DNA from: Methylobacterium planeticum
GTDB taxonomy: Bacteria; Pseudomonadota; Alphaproteobacteria; Rhizobiales; Beijerinckiaceae
Assembly: GCF_008806345.1 (NCBI RefSeq)
Contig: NZ_VZZJ01000011.1
Location: 62,001-126,000 of the forward strand
DNA: 64,000 bases
Direction of reading: 5' to 3'
The notes under the pieces are model-generated. The model was given only the letters and a program-made list of their open reading frames with translations, ran no database searches and was not told the DNA's origin. Shown here piece by piece: positions 1 to 7,657 of the stretch (the first letter of the stretch is position 1; each line of letters starts with the position of its first letter). The position numbers and the translations under genes were made by a program.

Positions 1-2
1 CC

Positions 3-824
3 CTGGAGGTGCAGGTCTATCCCGGCTCGTCGCTGATGAAGACGAACGCCCAGTTCGCCGCCATGCGCAAGGGCGCGCTCGACATGTCGCTCTACCCCTC
101 GCCCTACGCGGGGGGCGAGATCCCGGAGATGAATATCGGCCTGATGCCGGCGCTCGTGAGCTCCTACGAGCAGGCGATCGCCTGGAAGAAGGCGCCGGTC
201 GGCCGCAAGCTCACCGAGCTCCTCGACCAGAAGGGCATCATCCTGGTCTCCTGGGTCTGGCAATCGGGCGGCGTCGCCAGCCGCGAGCGGCCCCTCTACG
301 CGCCCGCGGACGCCAAGGGCCTCAAGGTCCGGGGCGGGTCGCGCGAGATGGACCTGATGATGAAGCAGGCGGGGGCGGCCACCCTGTCGATCCCCTCAAG
401 CGAATCCTACGCCGCCATGCAGACGGGGGCGTGCGACGCGGTGATCACCTCCTCCACCAGCCTGATCTCGTTCCGGCTGGAGGAGCTGGCGAAGGCCCTC
501 ACCTCGGGCCGCGAGCGCTCCTACTGGTTCATGCTCGAGCCGATCATGATGTCGAAGACCGTGTTCTCGGGCCTGCCCAAGGACCAGCAGGACCTGATCA
601 TGACCATCGGCGCCGAGCTCGAGACCTTCGGGCAGGCGGGCGCGAAGGCCGACGACACCAAGGTCGAGGAGATCTTCGCCAAGGCCGGCGCCAAGGTGCA
701 GAACCTCGACGAGGCGACGCTGGGCAAGTGGCGCGACATCGCCCGCGAGACCGCCTGGAAGGATTACGCGGGCAAGAACGCCAATTGCGCCGAGCTCCTC
801 AAGCTGGCCGAGCAGGTGTCATGA
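3..824 (+). CDS. dctP: TRAP transporter solute-binding protein DctP (5' end outside window)
   Basis: Periplasmic binding component of a tripartite ATP-independent (TRAP) transporter, the family that captures C4-dicarboxylates or other carboxylates for DctQM. The reading frame is open to the window edge, so the signal peptide and first lobe are missing; the GTG at 9 is probably internal. Visible family features are YPGSSL near the start, a run ending in IPEMNIGLMP, and the LKVRGGSREMD segment that in DctP proteins lies just before the substrate-contacting arginine region. The stop overlaps the ATG of dctQ (ATGA at 821-824), so the three subunits are one operon. Substrate cannot be read from sequence; the downstream acyl-CoA genes suggest an organic acid (inference). 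Confidence 0.9.
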   Translation: MEVQVYPGSSLMKTNAQFAAMRKGALDMSLYPSPYAGGEIPEMNIGLMPALVSSYEQAIAWKKAPVGRKLTELLDQKGIILVSWVWQSGGVASRERPLYAPADAKGLKVRGGSREMDLMMKQAGAATLSIPSSESYAAMQTGACDAVITSSTSLISFRLEELAKALTSGRERSYWFMLEPIMMSKTVFSGLPKDQQDLIMTIGAELETFGQAGAKADDTKVEEIFAKAGAKVQNLDEATLGKWRDIARETAWKDYAGKNANCAELLKLAEQVS

Positions 825-1537
825 GCCACGCCTTCGACGCGGCCTCGGCGGCAGCCGAGACGCACGCCGCGCCCGAGCCCCGCGTGCCGGGGCTCCTCGG
901 CGCCTTCGACCGGTCCCTGAAGGCCGTCAACCACGTCATCATGCTGCTCGGCGGCGGCGCCCTGGTCTGCGCCTGCCTCGTGCTGAGCTACAGCGTCGTC
1001 ATCCGCTACGTCCTGCACGAGCCCACCGACTGGCAGGACGAGATGGCGGTGTTCCTGATCGTCGGCGCCACCTTCTTCTCGGCCGCCGCCGTCCAGGCCA
1101 AGCGCGGCCACGTGGCGATCGAGGCCCTGACCGGCTTCCTCTCGCCCCGGGCCAACCGGGCCCGCCTGCTGATGGCGGACGTGGTCAGCTTCGTGTTCGT
1201 GGTGTTCTTCGCCTGGAAGAGCTGGACGCTGCTGCACGAGGCCTGGGTCGACGGGCAGGTCTCGCAGTCGAGCTGGGGGCCGCCGCTCTGGATTCCCTAC
1301 GTCCTGATGGCGGTCGGCATGAGCCTGCTCGGCCTCCAGTTCGCCCTGCAGATCGCCGAGGAGATCCTCTACGGCGCCGAGAAGGCCGGCTGGGCCAAGC
1401 CCAAGATCGGCCTCGGGGCCGACATCAACCGCGACGTCCACGGCCGCCCCGACCTGACGCCGGAGGGCACGCATCCCCTGGGCGATCCCCTGGGCAACAC
1501 CCGTCCGGACACGAAGATCACGGGGAGCCATCGATGA
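821..1537 (+). CDS. dctQ: TRAP transporter small permease subunit DctQ
   Basis: Small membrane subunit (238 aa) of the TRAP transporter. After a cytoplasmic Ala/Pro-rich N-terminus it has four hydrophobic segments (about residues 32-57, 70-90, 108-130 and 152-175). The segment RYVLHEPTDWQDEMAVFL corresponds to the conserved DctQ R-Y-x(n)-W-x-E-E region. The C-terminal ~55 residues after the last membrane segment are hydrophilic and longer than usual for DctQ. It is coupled to dctP by ATGA at 821 and to dctM by ATGA at 1534, so it lies in the middle of a tightly overlapping three-gene operon. DctQ is required with DctM for transport; its exact role is structural. Confidence 0.92.
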   Translation: MSHAFDAASAAAETHAAPEPRVPGLLGAFDRSLKAVNHVIMLLGGGALVCACLVLSYSVVIRYVLHEPTDWQDEMAVFLIVGATFFSAAAVQAKRGHVAIEALTGFLSPRANRARLLMADVVSFVFVVFFAWKSWTLLHEAWVDGQVSQSSWGPPLWIPYVLMAVGMSLLGLQFALQIAEEILYGAEKAGWAKPKIGLGADINRDVHGRPDLTPEGTHPLGDPLGNTRPDTKITGSHR

Positions 1538-2886
1538 GTGTCGCGGCAATCGGCCTCCTCTACGCGGGGGCGACGCTGAGCGTGATGCTCGCGGGCATCC
1601 CCATCGCCTTCGCGCTCGGCTTCGTGGCGCTGGCCTTCATGTTCGTGTTCATGCCGGGCTCGTCGCTCGATACGGTGGCGCAGAACGTCTACGAGGAGAT
1701 GGCCTCGATCACCCTCCTGTCGATCCCGCTCTTCATCCTGAAGGGCGCGGCGATCGGGCGGTCCAAGGCCGGCCAGGACCTCTACACCGCCATGCATGCC
1801 TGGATGCACCGCATCCCGGGCGGCCTCGGCATCGCCAACGTCTTCGCCTGCGCGCTGTTCGCCGCCATGGCGGGATCCTCGCCCGCCACCTGCTCGGCCA
1901 TCGGCTCGGCCGGCATCCCGGAGATGCGCAAGCGCGGCTACTCGCCGGGCTTCGCGGCCGGCATCATCGCGGCGGGGGGCACGCTCGGCATCCTGCTGCC
2001 GCCCTCCATCACCATGATCCTCTACGCGGTGGCGGCCGAGCAGTCCCTCGGACGGCTCTTCCTCGCCGGCATCGGGCCGGGCCTCCTGCTGGTCGGCCTG
2101 TTCGCGGCCTGGGCGGTCTACCGCTTCCGCTCGGAATACGCCTCCGCCAAGGTGGCCTACGAGCGCGGCGGCGTGACCTCGCCGATCCTGGCGGAGGACA
2201 CCTACAGCATGCGGGAGCGCTTCTCGACGCTGCCGCGGGTGCTGCCCTTCGTGATCCTGCTCACCGGCGTGATGGTGGCGCTCTACGGCGGCTACGCCAC
2301 GCCCTCCGAGACGGCCGGCCTCGGCGGCCTGCTCGCCCTCGGCCTGATCGCGATCATCTACGGGGTCTGGCGCCCGAAGGACGTCAGCCCGATCCTCACC
2401 GCGACGCTGCGGGAATCGACCATGCTGATGCTGATCATCGGCATGTCGCTCCTCTACGCCTACGTGATGAGCTACCTCCACATCTCGCAATCGGCCGCGG
2501 CCGCGATCGTGGCGATGCAGCTCTCCAAGTGGGTGCTGCTGGTGACGATCCTCGCCATGGTGATCGTGCTGGGCTTCTTCCTACCGCCGGTCTCGATCAT
2601 CCTGATGACGGCGCCGATCATCCTGCCGCCCCTCAAGGCCGCCGGCTTCGACCTCGTCTGGTTCGGCGTCGTGATGACGATCACCATGGAGATGGGGCTG
2701 ATCCACCCGCCCGTGGGGCTCAACATCTTCGTGATCAAGAACATCGCCCCCGACATCCCGCTCTCGGACATCATCTGGGGCACGCTGCCCTTCGTGATCC
2801 TGATGGCGGTGGCGATCCTGATCCTCTGCCTCGTCCCCGGCATCGCCATGTGGCTGCCGAACGCGCTCCTGCCGACGACCCGCTAG
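1534..2886 (+). CDS. dctM: TRAP transporter large permease subunit DctM
   Basis: Large ion-coupled permease subunit (450 aa, typical DctM length of ~425-450) that moves the substrate together with sodium or protons. It has about a dozen hydrophobic helices. The repeat signatures are clear: GSSPATCSAIGSAGIPEM in the first half and the Gly/Pro-rich loop PPVSIILMTAPIILPP in the second half, corresponding to the two elevator-like repeats, plus HPPVGLNIFVIKN near the C-terminus. The start overlaps the dctQ stop. No terminator-like hairpin is obvious after the stop; the next gene is an unrelated toxin-antitoxin locus 120 bases on. Confidence 0.95.
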   Translation: MSVAAIGLLYAGATLSVMLAGIPIAFALGFVALAFMFVFMPGSSLDTVAQNVYEEMASITLLSIPLFILKGAAIGRSKAGQDLYTAMHAWMHRIPGGLGIANVFACALFAAMAGSSPATCSAIGSAGIPEMRKRGYSPGFAAGIIAAGGTLGILLPPSITMILYAVAAEQSLGRLFLAGIGPGLLLVGLFAAWAVYRFRSEYASAKVAYERGGVTSPILAEDTYSMRERFSTLPRVLPFVILLTGVMVALYGGYATPSETAGLGGLLALGLIAIIYGVWRPKDVSPILTATLRESTMLMLIIGMSLLYAYVMSYLHISQSAAAAIVAMQLSKWVLLVTILAMVIVLGFFLPPVSIILMTAPIILPPLKAAGFDLVWFGVVMTITMEMGLIHPPVGLNIFVIKNIAPDIPLSDIIWGTLPFVILMAVAILILCLVPGIAMWLPNALLPTTR

Positions 2887-2978
2887 GACGGGCGAGGGCG
2901 GCCACGAACGGCAGAGCGGCCTGGGCCCGGGAGGTCCGGGCCGCTCCGCGTTCTGGGGCAGCGGTGTCGGGCTCGTTT

Positions 2979-3004
2979 GTGTCGCTACGGATCCGTAACT
3001 ACAC
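2979..3004. promoter_or_regulatory. 26-bp dyad, candidate BrnTA operator
   Basis: A perfect 12-bp palindrome TACGGATCCGTA (2986-2997) is flanked symmetrically by GTGT (2979-2982) and ACAC (3001-3004), each three bases away. It ends a few bases before the brnT ATG. BrnT-BrnA complexes are known to autoregulate their own promoter, so this is the expected operator position. That it is bound is inferred. Confidence 0.6.
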
Positions 3005-3012
3005 TTGCGATG

Positions 3013-3319
3013 ATGACGCTGCGCTTTACCTGGGACTCGGCCAAAGGCCGAGAGCAACCTGCGCAAGCACCGCGTCGGCTTCGAGACGGCGGCACGCGTG
3101 TTCGTCGATCCCTTCGCGCTCAGCGAACAGGATCGGATCGAGGGCGGCGAATTCCGCTGGCGGACCCTCGGGCTCGTGGACGGAGTCCTGATGCTCCTCG
3201 TCGCCCATGCGGTGCACGACGCGGAGGACGGCTCGGAGATCATCCGGATCATCTCGGCCCGAAGGGCCACGACGCAGGAGCGACGAGGCTATGAGCAGGA
3301 ACGATCGCGTCACCTTTGA
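3013..3319 (+). pseudogene. brnT: BrnT ribonuclease toxin, frameshifted
   Basis: BrnT is a RelE-fold ribonuclease toxin of type II systems, neutralised by BrnA. The first frame (ATG at 3010 or 3013) encodes MTLRFTWDSAK, matching the BrnT N-terminus, and then runs out of homology. One base further on, from 3047, the other frame continues perfectly as AESNLRKHRVGFETAARVF, then VDPFALSEQD, GGEFRWRTLG and the family C-terminus IRIISARRATTQER. A single extra G in the GG at 3046-3047 accounts for the break. The gene is otherwise full length and overlaps brnA in the family's usual way. Either the toxin has been inactivated by a recent insertion or this is a sequencing error; the rest of the coding sequence shows no decay. 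Confidence 0.85.
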
Positions 3320-3608
3320 TCTCGATCCACAGCGGGCGCACGCCCTGACCGGGGCGGAGCGGGCGGAGATCGCGGCCCTCGCCGCCCTGCCCGATTCCGC
3401 GATCGACACCAGCGACGAGCCGGAGCTGAACGCCGCGTTCTTCGCGAAGGCGGCGCGCAACCCGTTCTACCGTCCGGTGAAGGCGCAGCTCACGGTCCGC
3501 CTCGATGCGGATGTGCTGGCCTGGCTGAGGGCCGGCGGTCGCGGCTACCAGACCAAGATCAACGCGATCCTGCGGCAGGCGATGCTGCGGGACGCGGCCG
3601 GCGACTGA
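3291..3608 (+). CDS. brnA: BrnA antitoxin (DUF4415)
   Basis: Antitoxin and autorepressor of BrnT, 105 aa. The C-terminal half carries the BrnA/DUF4415 ribbon-helix-helix-like DNA-binding domain: VKAQLTVRLDADVLAWLRAG followed by GYQTKINAILRQAM, where the extended strand contacts DNA and the helices dimerise. The N-terminal half is the toxin-binding region. The start codon lies inside the 3' end of brnT (toxin first, antitoxin second, overlapping), the usual arrangement for this family. The antitoxin frame is intact although the toxin is frameshifted. It probably represses through the palindrome at 2979-3004. Confidence 0.88.
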   Translation: MSRNDRVTFDLDPQRAHALTGAERAEIAALAALPDSAIDTSDEPELNAAFFAKAARNPFYRPVKAQLTVRLDADVLAWLRAGGRGYQTKINAILRQAMLRDAAGD

Positions 3609-3616
3609 GCGGCGCC

Positions 3617-4417
3617 TCAGCGCCCCGTCCAGTTCGGCGGGCGCTTGGCCAGGAAGGCTTCCATGCCCTCGCGAAAATCCTGGCTCATGTAGCATTGCAG
3701 GATGAGGTCGTCGCCCGGGCCGGTATCGCCCTCCTGCAGGCGGCGCAGGCCCTCCTTGGTGGCCCGGAGGGTGAGCGGCGCGTGGCCGGCCAGCAGCGTC
3801 GCCAGCTCCGTGGCGCGGGCCTCGAGGGCGGGCGCGTCCGCCACCACCTCGCTCGCGAGGCCGATGGCCAGGGCCTCCTCGGCGCCGACGAGGCGGGCGG
3901 TGAACAGGATGTCCTTGACGCGGGCCGGGCCGATCAGGCCGGAGAGCCGCTTCAGGTTGCCCTGGGACAGGCAATTGCCGAGCGTCCGGGCGATCGGGAA
4001 GCCGAAGCGGGCGTCGCGCGTGGCGATGCGCAGGTCGCAGGCCGCCGCGATCGCCGCGCCCCCCCCGGTGCAGGCCCCCGCGATCGCCGCGATGATCGGC
4101 ACCCGCAGCCCCTCCAGGCTCCCGAGCACCCGGTCCATGAAGCGCTCGTAGCCGAGGGCGTCCTCGGCCGTCGTGAAGCTGCGGAACTGGGCGATGTCGG
4201 TGCCGGCCGCGAACGCCTTCTCGCCCGCCCCCGTGATGATCACCGCCTTGATGCCGGCATCCGCCTCGATCTCGCGGGCGAGCCCGATCAGGCCCTCGTA
4301 CATCGCGAAGGTGAGGGCGTTGCGCGCCTGCGGCCGGTTCAGGACGATGCGGGCGATACCGCCCGCATCCTTGGTGAACAGCAATTCGTCGGTCGGCGAG
4401 GCGGTGTCGGCTGTCAT
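3617..4417 (-). CDS. Enoyl-CoA hydratase/isomerase family protein
   Basis: Crotonase-fold enzyme (266 aa) acting on acyl-CoA thioesters. The N-terminal LNRPQARNALTFAMYEGL is the standard crotonase opening. The oxyanion-hole regions are visible as AFAAGTDIAQF (residues ~68-78) and GACTGGGAAIAAACDLRIA (~110-128). The usual glutamate of true hydratases after the GG helix is not obvious, so a hydratase, isomerase or CoA-hydrolase role cannot be separated. The C-terminus ending KRPPNWTGR is typical of the family. It is the last gene of a minus-strand operon with the CoA-transferase (46 bases upstream) and an MFS transporter. Confidence 0.88.
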   Translation of the reverse strand: MTADTASPTDELLFTKDAGGIARIVLNRPQARNALTFAMYEGLIGLAREIEADAGIKAVIITGAGEKAFAAGTDIAQFRSFTTAEDALGYERFMDRVLGSLEGLRVPIIAAIAGACTGGGAAIAAACDLRIATRDARFGFPIARTLGNCLSQGNLKRLSGLIGPARVKDILFTARLVGAEEALAIGLASEVVADAPALEARATELATLLAGHAPLTLRATKEGLRRLQEGDTGPGDDLILQCYMSQDFREGMEAFLAKRPPNWTGR

Positions 4418-4463
4418 CGCGGGATCCTTCGTCCGGAACGGTGCGGGCGCGCGTCGGGCCCTA

Positions 4464-5690
4464 TCACGCCAGGGTCTCGCGCACGACGCCGCGCGCGATC
4501 AGGCCGTCGATCTCGTCCTCCGGGTAGCCGGCGCCGCGCAGGATGGCGCGGCTGTGCTCGCCGAGGAGCGGCGCCGGCCCGTGGACCCGGCCGGGGGTCT
4601 GCGAGAACTTGACCGGCAGGCCGAGGGTCCGCATCGGGCCGATGCGGGTGTGGTCGACCTCGACCACCATCTCGCGGGCCCGGGTCTGCGGGTCCGCGTG
4701 CATGGCGGCGACGTCGAGGACGGGGCCGGCCGGCACGCCGCCGGCCTCGAGGCGGGCGAGCCAGTCGGCCGAGCTCGCCTCCCGGAAATGCGGCGCGAGG
4801 GCGGCCGCCAAGGCCTCGCGGTTCGCCATGCGGTCGCGGTTCTGGCCGAAGCGGGGGTCGTTCGCCAGATCCTCCGCCCCGAGGACGGCGAGGAGGCGCA
4901 GCCAGTTCGTCTGGTTGGCCGCCCCGATGGTGATCCAGCCGTCGGCGGTCTCGAAGGCCTCGTAGGGGGCGTTGAGCGGGTGGGCCGAGCCCATCGGGCC
5001 CGGCGGCACGCCGGTCGCCATGCTGATCGCCGATTGCCAGTAGGTCAGGGTGATGCCGGCCTCGAACAGGGAGGTGTCGACGACCTGCCCCTCCCCGGTC
5101 CTCAGCCGGTGGACGTAGGCCGCGAGCACCCCCATGGCCGCCAGGATCCCGGCGGTGATGTCGGTGACCGGAGGCCCGCACTTCATCGGCGGCCGGCCCG
5201 CGCCCTCGCCGGTGATGCTCATCAGCCCGCTCATGCCCTGCGCCACGAGGTCGAACCCGGCCCGGTCCGCGTAGGGGCCGGAGCGGCCGAAGCCCGAGAG
5301 CGAGGCGTAGATGAGCCCCGGGAACTCGGCCTTGAGGCTGTCGTAGCCGAGGCCGAGGCGCTCCATCGTGCCGGCCCGGTAGTTCTCGATCAGGATGTCG
5401 GCCCCGGCGAGCAGGCGGCGCAGGACCAGTTTGCCCTCCGGCGCCTTGAGGTCGAGGGCGATGCCCTGCTTGCCCCGGTTCATCATCAGGTAGGCGGCGC
5501 TCTCGCCCTCCAGCGCCGGCGGGACGGAGCGGCGGGTGTCGTCGCCGCCCTCGAACTTCTCCACCTTGATCACCTCGGCGCCCATGTCGCCGAGCATCAG
5601 GCCGCAGACCGGCCCCGCCATGATGTGGGCGAGCTCGATCACCCGAACCCCCGCGAGGGGGCCGCTGCGCTGGGTTGCGTCGTCCTGCAT
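4464..5690 (-). CDS. CaiB/BaiF family (family III) CoA-transferase
   Basis: Family III CoA-transferase (408 aa) that moves CoA between carboxylic acids, as in formyl-CoA, carnitine or succinyl-CoA:acid transferases. It begins GPLAGVRVIELAHIMAGP, followed by LMLGDMGAEVIKVE. The catalytic Asp of the family (conserved LDLK...G and NYRAGTMERLGLGY block) lies in the MMNRGKQGIALDLK region (residues ~82-95), and the GFDLVAQGMSGLMSITG block follows. It starts 11 bases after the MFS transporter stop and is followed by the enoyl-CoA hydratase. Together these suggest uptake, CoA activation and hydration of an organic acid; which acid is not known. Confidence 0.9.
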   Translation of the reverse strand: MQDDATQRSGPLAGVRVIELAHIMAGPVCGLMLGDMGAEVIKVEKFEGGDDTRRSVPPALEGESAAYLMMNRGKQGIALDLKAPEGKLVLRRLLAGADILIENYRAGTMERLGLGYDSLKAEFPGLIYASLSGFGRSGPYADRAGFDLVAQGMSGLMSITGEGAGRPPMKCGPPVTDITAGILAAMGVLAAYVHRLRTGEGQVVDTSLFEAGITLTYWQSAISMATGVPPGPMGSAHPLNAPYEAFETADGWITIGAANQTNWLRLLAVLGAEDLANDPRFGQNRDRMANREALAAALAPHFREASSADWLARLEAGGVPAGPVLDVAAMHADPQTRAREMVVEVDHTRIGPMRTLGLPVKFSQTPGRVHGPAPLLGEHSRAILRGAGYPEDEIDGLIARGVVRETLA

Positions 5691-5701
5691 CGGCCGGATC
5701 C

Positions 5702-6997
5702 TCAGCGGGTCACCGCGGCCGCCCCCGGCAGGGGCGGGATCGCCTCGTCGGCGTCTTCGACGAAGGGACGCTCCGGGTGCATGGTGAAGGCCAGGACGGC
5801 GCCGAGCAGGCAGAGGCCGATCGAGCCCGCGAAGGGCAGCCTCCAGTCGCCCGTCATGTCCACGACGAGGCCGAACACGATCGGCGAGACGATGGCGGCG
5901 ACCGCCGAGCCGGTGTTCATCAGGCCGCTCGCCGTGCCGGCGAATTTCGGCGCGATGTCCATCGGCACCGACCAGATCGGGCCGATGACGAGCTCCGCGA
6001 AGAAGAAGCCCGAGGACAGGAGCAGCGCCACCGCGGTGAGGTCCCGGGTGAAGAACACGCCCGCGAGGCTCGCCGCCGCCCCGAGGAAGCCCACCACGAT
6101 GATCGAGAGGCGGGCGAGCTTGATGCTGCCGGTGCGCTTGAGGATGCCGTCGCTGAGGACGCCGCCCAGGGTGTCCCCGACGACGCCCGCGAAGAACACG
6201 CCCGAGGCGAAGAGCGCCGAGTTCTTCAGGTCGAGGCCGTAGCTCTGCTTGAAGAAGGTCGGCAACCAGCCGAGGAACAGCCACAGGGTCCAGCCGTAGC
6301 AGAAATACGTCAGCGTCACGGGCAGGATGCGCTTCGTGAGGCGGCCCCACGGCACCGATTGCTGGGCGCCGACCTTGCGGGGCGGGGGCAGGAGGTCGAG
6401 CTCGGCCTGGGTGATGTTCTTGTGATCGGACGGGTCGTCCCGGAAGTAGATGTACCAGACCACGACCCAGATGAAGCTCGCGAATCCGAGGATCACGAAG
6501 CTGTAGCGCCAGCCGACATGGTAGATCAGGAAGGCGACGATCGGCGGGGCGACCGCGTTGCCGAGGCGCGCGAAGGCGTGGGTGATGCCCTGCGCGAAGC
6601 CGCGCCGGCCCGGCGCCGTCCAGTTCTGCATCGCGCGGGTCGCGGTCGGGAAGGTGGCGCCCTCGCCGAAGCCGAGGAGCACGCGGGCCAGGAACAGGCT
6701 GACGATGCCGCCGACGAAGCCCGTCAGGATCGTCGCGGCCGCCCAGATGATGCCACAGGCGAGGAGCGTGCGGCGCGCCCCGAACTTGTCGCCGACCGAG
6801 CCGCCGATGACCTGGAAGATCGCGTAGGGGTAGGCGAAGGCCGACAGGATCAGGCCGAACTGCGTGTTCGAGATGCCGAGATCCTTCATGATCTCGATAC
6901 CGGCGGTGCCGATGTTCACCCGGTCGAGATAGGTGATGAAATACATCAGGCAGAGCAGGAACAGCACGCTGTTCGTCGCGCTCAGGCGCTTCATCAT
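5702..6997 (-). CDS. MFS transporter, anion:cation symporter type
   Basis: Twelve-helix major facilitator (431 aa) of the ACS-like group that carries organic anions such as galactonate, glucarate or tartrate. The N-terminus LCLMYFITYLDRVNIGTAG is the ACS signature of helix 1 (Y-x-D-R-x-N). The loop 2-3 motif is GGSVGDKFGARRTLL. A central hydrophilic loop near residue 195-220 separates the two halves. Start is the first of two adjacent ATGs at 6997. It is first in the minus operon with the CoA-transferase and enoyl-CoA hydratase, so it probably imports the acid that those enzymes process. Confidence 0.92.
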   Translation of the reverse strand: MMKRLSATNSVLFLLCLMYFITYLDRVNIGTAGIEIMKDLGISNTQFGLILSAFAYPYAIFQVIGGSVGDKFGARRTLLACGIIWAAATILTGFVGGIVSLFLARVLLGFGEGATFPTATRAMQNWTAPGRRGFAQGITHAFARLGNAVAPPIVAFLIYHVGWRYSFVILGFASFIWVVVWYIYFRDDPSDHKNITQAELDLLPPPRKVGAQQSVPWGRLTKRILPVTLTYFCYGWTLWLFLGWLPTFFKQSYGLDLKNSALFASGVFFAGVVGDTLGGVLSDGILKRTGSIKLARLSIIVVGFLGAAASLAGVFFTRDLTAVALLLSSGFFFAELVIGPIWSVPMDIAPKFAGTASGLMNTGSAVAAIVSPIVFGLVVDMTGDWRLPFAGSIGLCLLGAVLAFTMHPERPFVEDADEAIPPLPGAAAVTR

Positions 6998-7438
6998 GAG
7001 CCTTCCCTTTCGTTTCCAACCGTCGTGCCGGTTTGGCCCGGCTTGTCATGCGCGCCGGCCGCTCCCGTTCGGGATGCTCGCCGTCGATGCGACGGGGCCG
7101 TCAGGGCCCGCCGCCACGCGTAACGTATATTGAATTCATTATCTGGACATCGAATGCGAATGCAACCGAGGGCGGTGAGTTTCCAGGCTTTCCGCCGGGG
7201 CGCAATCCCTCCCGACGCATGGGAGCCGGCCCCCTGCGACGCGGAGCGCCGATGCCGGTGGCCTCGACCCCTCGGGTGATTTTCCCACCGGATCCTGCCG
7301 GCGCCTGCGGCGCAGGCGGCGAACGAACCGGTCCGACAGCGCTGGTGATGCGCGTGACCAGCGGCTTGGATCGTTGAACCACACCCGCTAGAGTTGCCTT
7401 GCAAACCTAGAGTTTGATTCTTCAGCGCGAGAGAGCCT
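6998..7438. other. Intergenic region upstream of the MFS operon
   Basis: About 440 bases with no convincing gene. Most is GC-rich. An AT-rich patch around 7118-7162 (containing GAATTC) is the only stretch of clearly different composition and is the likely promoter/regulatory zone for the minus-strand MFS operon. No defined -35/-10 pair or dyad could be supported. Confidence 0.4.
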
Positions 7439-7621
7439 GTGAGCACCTGCAAGGACGGGAATGGCGATACCTGGGAGATCTATCAGGTCGTCGGAGGCTG
7501 GCGCTGGCGCCGCACGGCTTCGAACGGCCGGATCGTCGGCGCATCCACCGAAGCCTATGTGAGCAAGACCCACTGCATCGAGAACGCGCGGCGGAACGGG
7601 ATGACCTGCACGCCGACCTGA
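7439..7621 (+). CDS. Small DUF1508/YegP-like protein
   Basis: A 60-residue protein starting with GTG. The core WRWRRTASNGRIVGASTEAY followed by VSKTHCIENARRNGM matches the single-repeat DUF1508 (YegP) pattern: a beta hairpin F/Y-x-W-R-L-x-A-x-N-G-x-I-I, then S-E-x-Y-x-S-K-x-x-C-x-N-x-I. YegP-type proteins are small, usually cytosolic, and of unknown function. It stands alone on the plus strand between two minus-strand operons. The purine-rich AGCGCGAGAGAG upstream is a weak ribosome site. Two cysteines flank the domain (residues 4 and 57), plus C45 in the helix. Confidence 0.65.
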   Translation: MSTCKDGNGDTWEIYQVVGGWRWRRTASNGRIVGASTEAYVSKTHCIENARRNGMTCTPT

Positions 7622-7657
7622 GAGCAAGTCCCGGGGCGCGGGCCAAACGTCCGCGCC

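Noticed and set aside
4173..6242. Very long opposite-strand reading frame (689 codons) over the CoA-transferase and MFS genes
   Set aside because: A shadow of the GC-rich genes on the other strand; Arg/Ala/Gly-biased, with no domain and no ribosome site.
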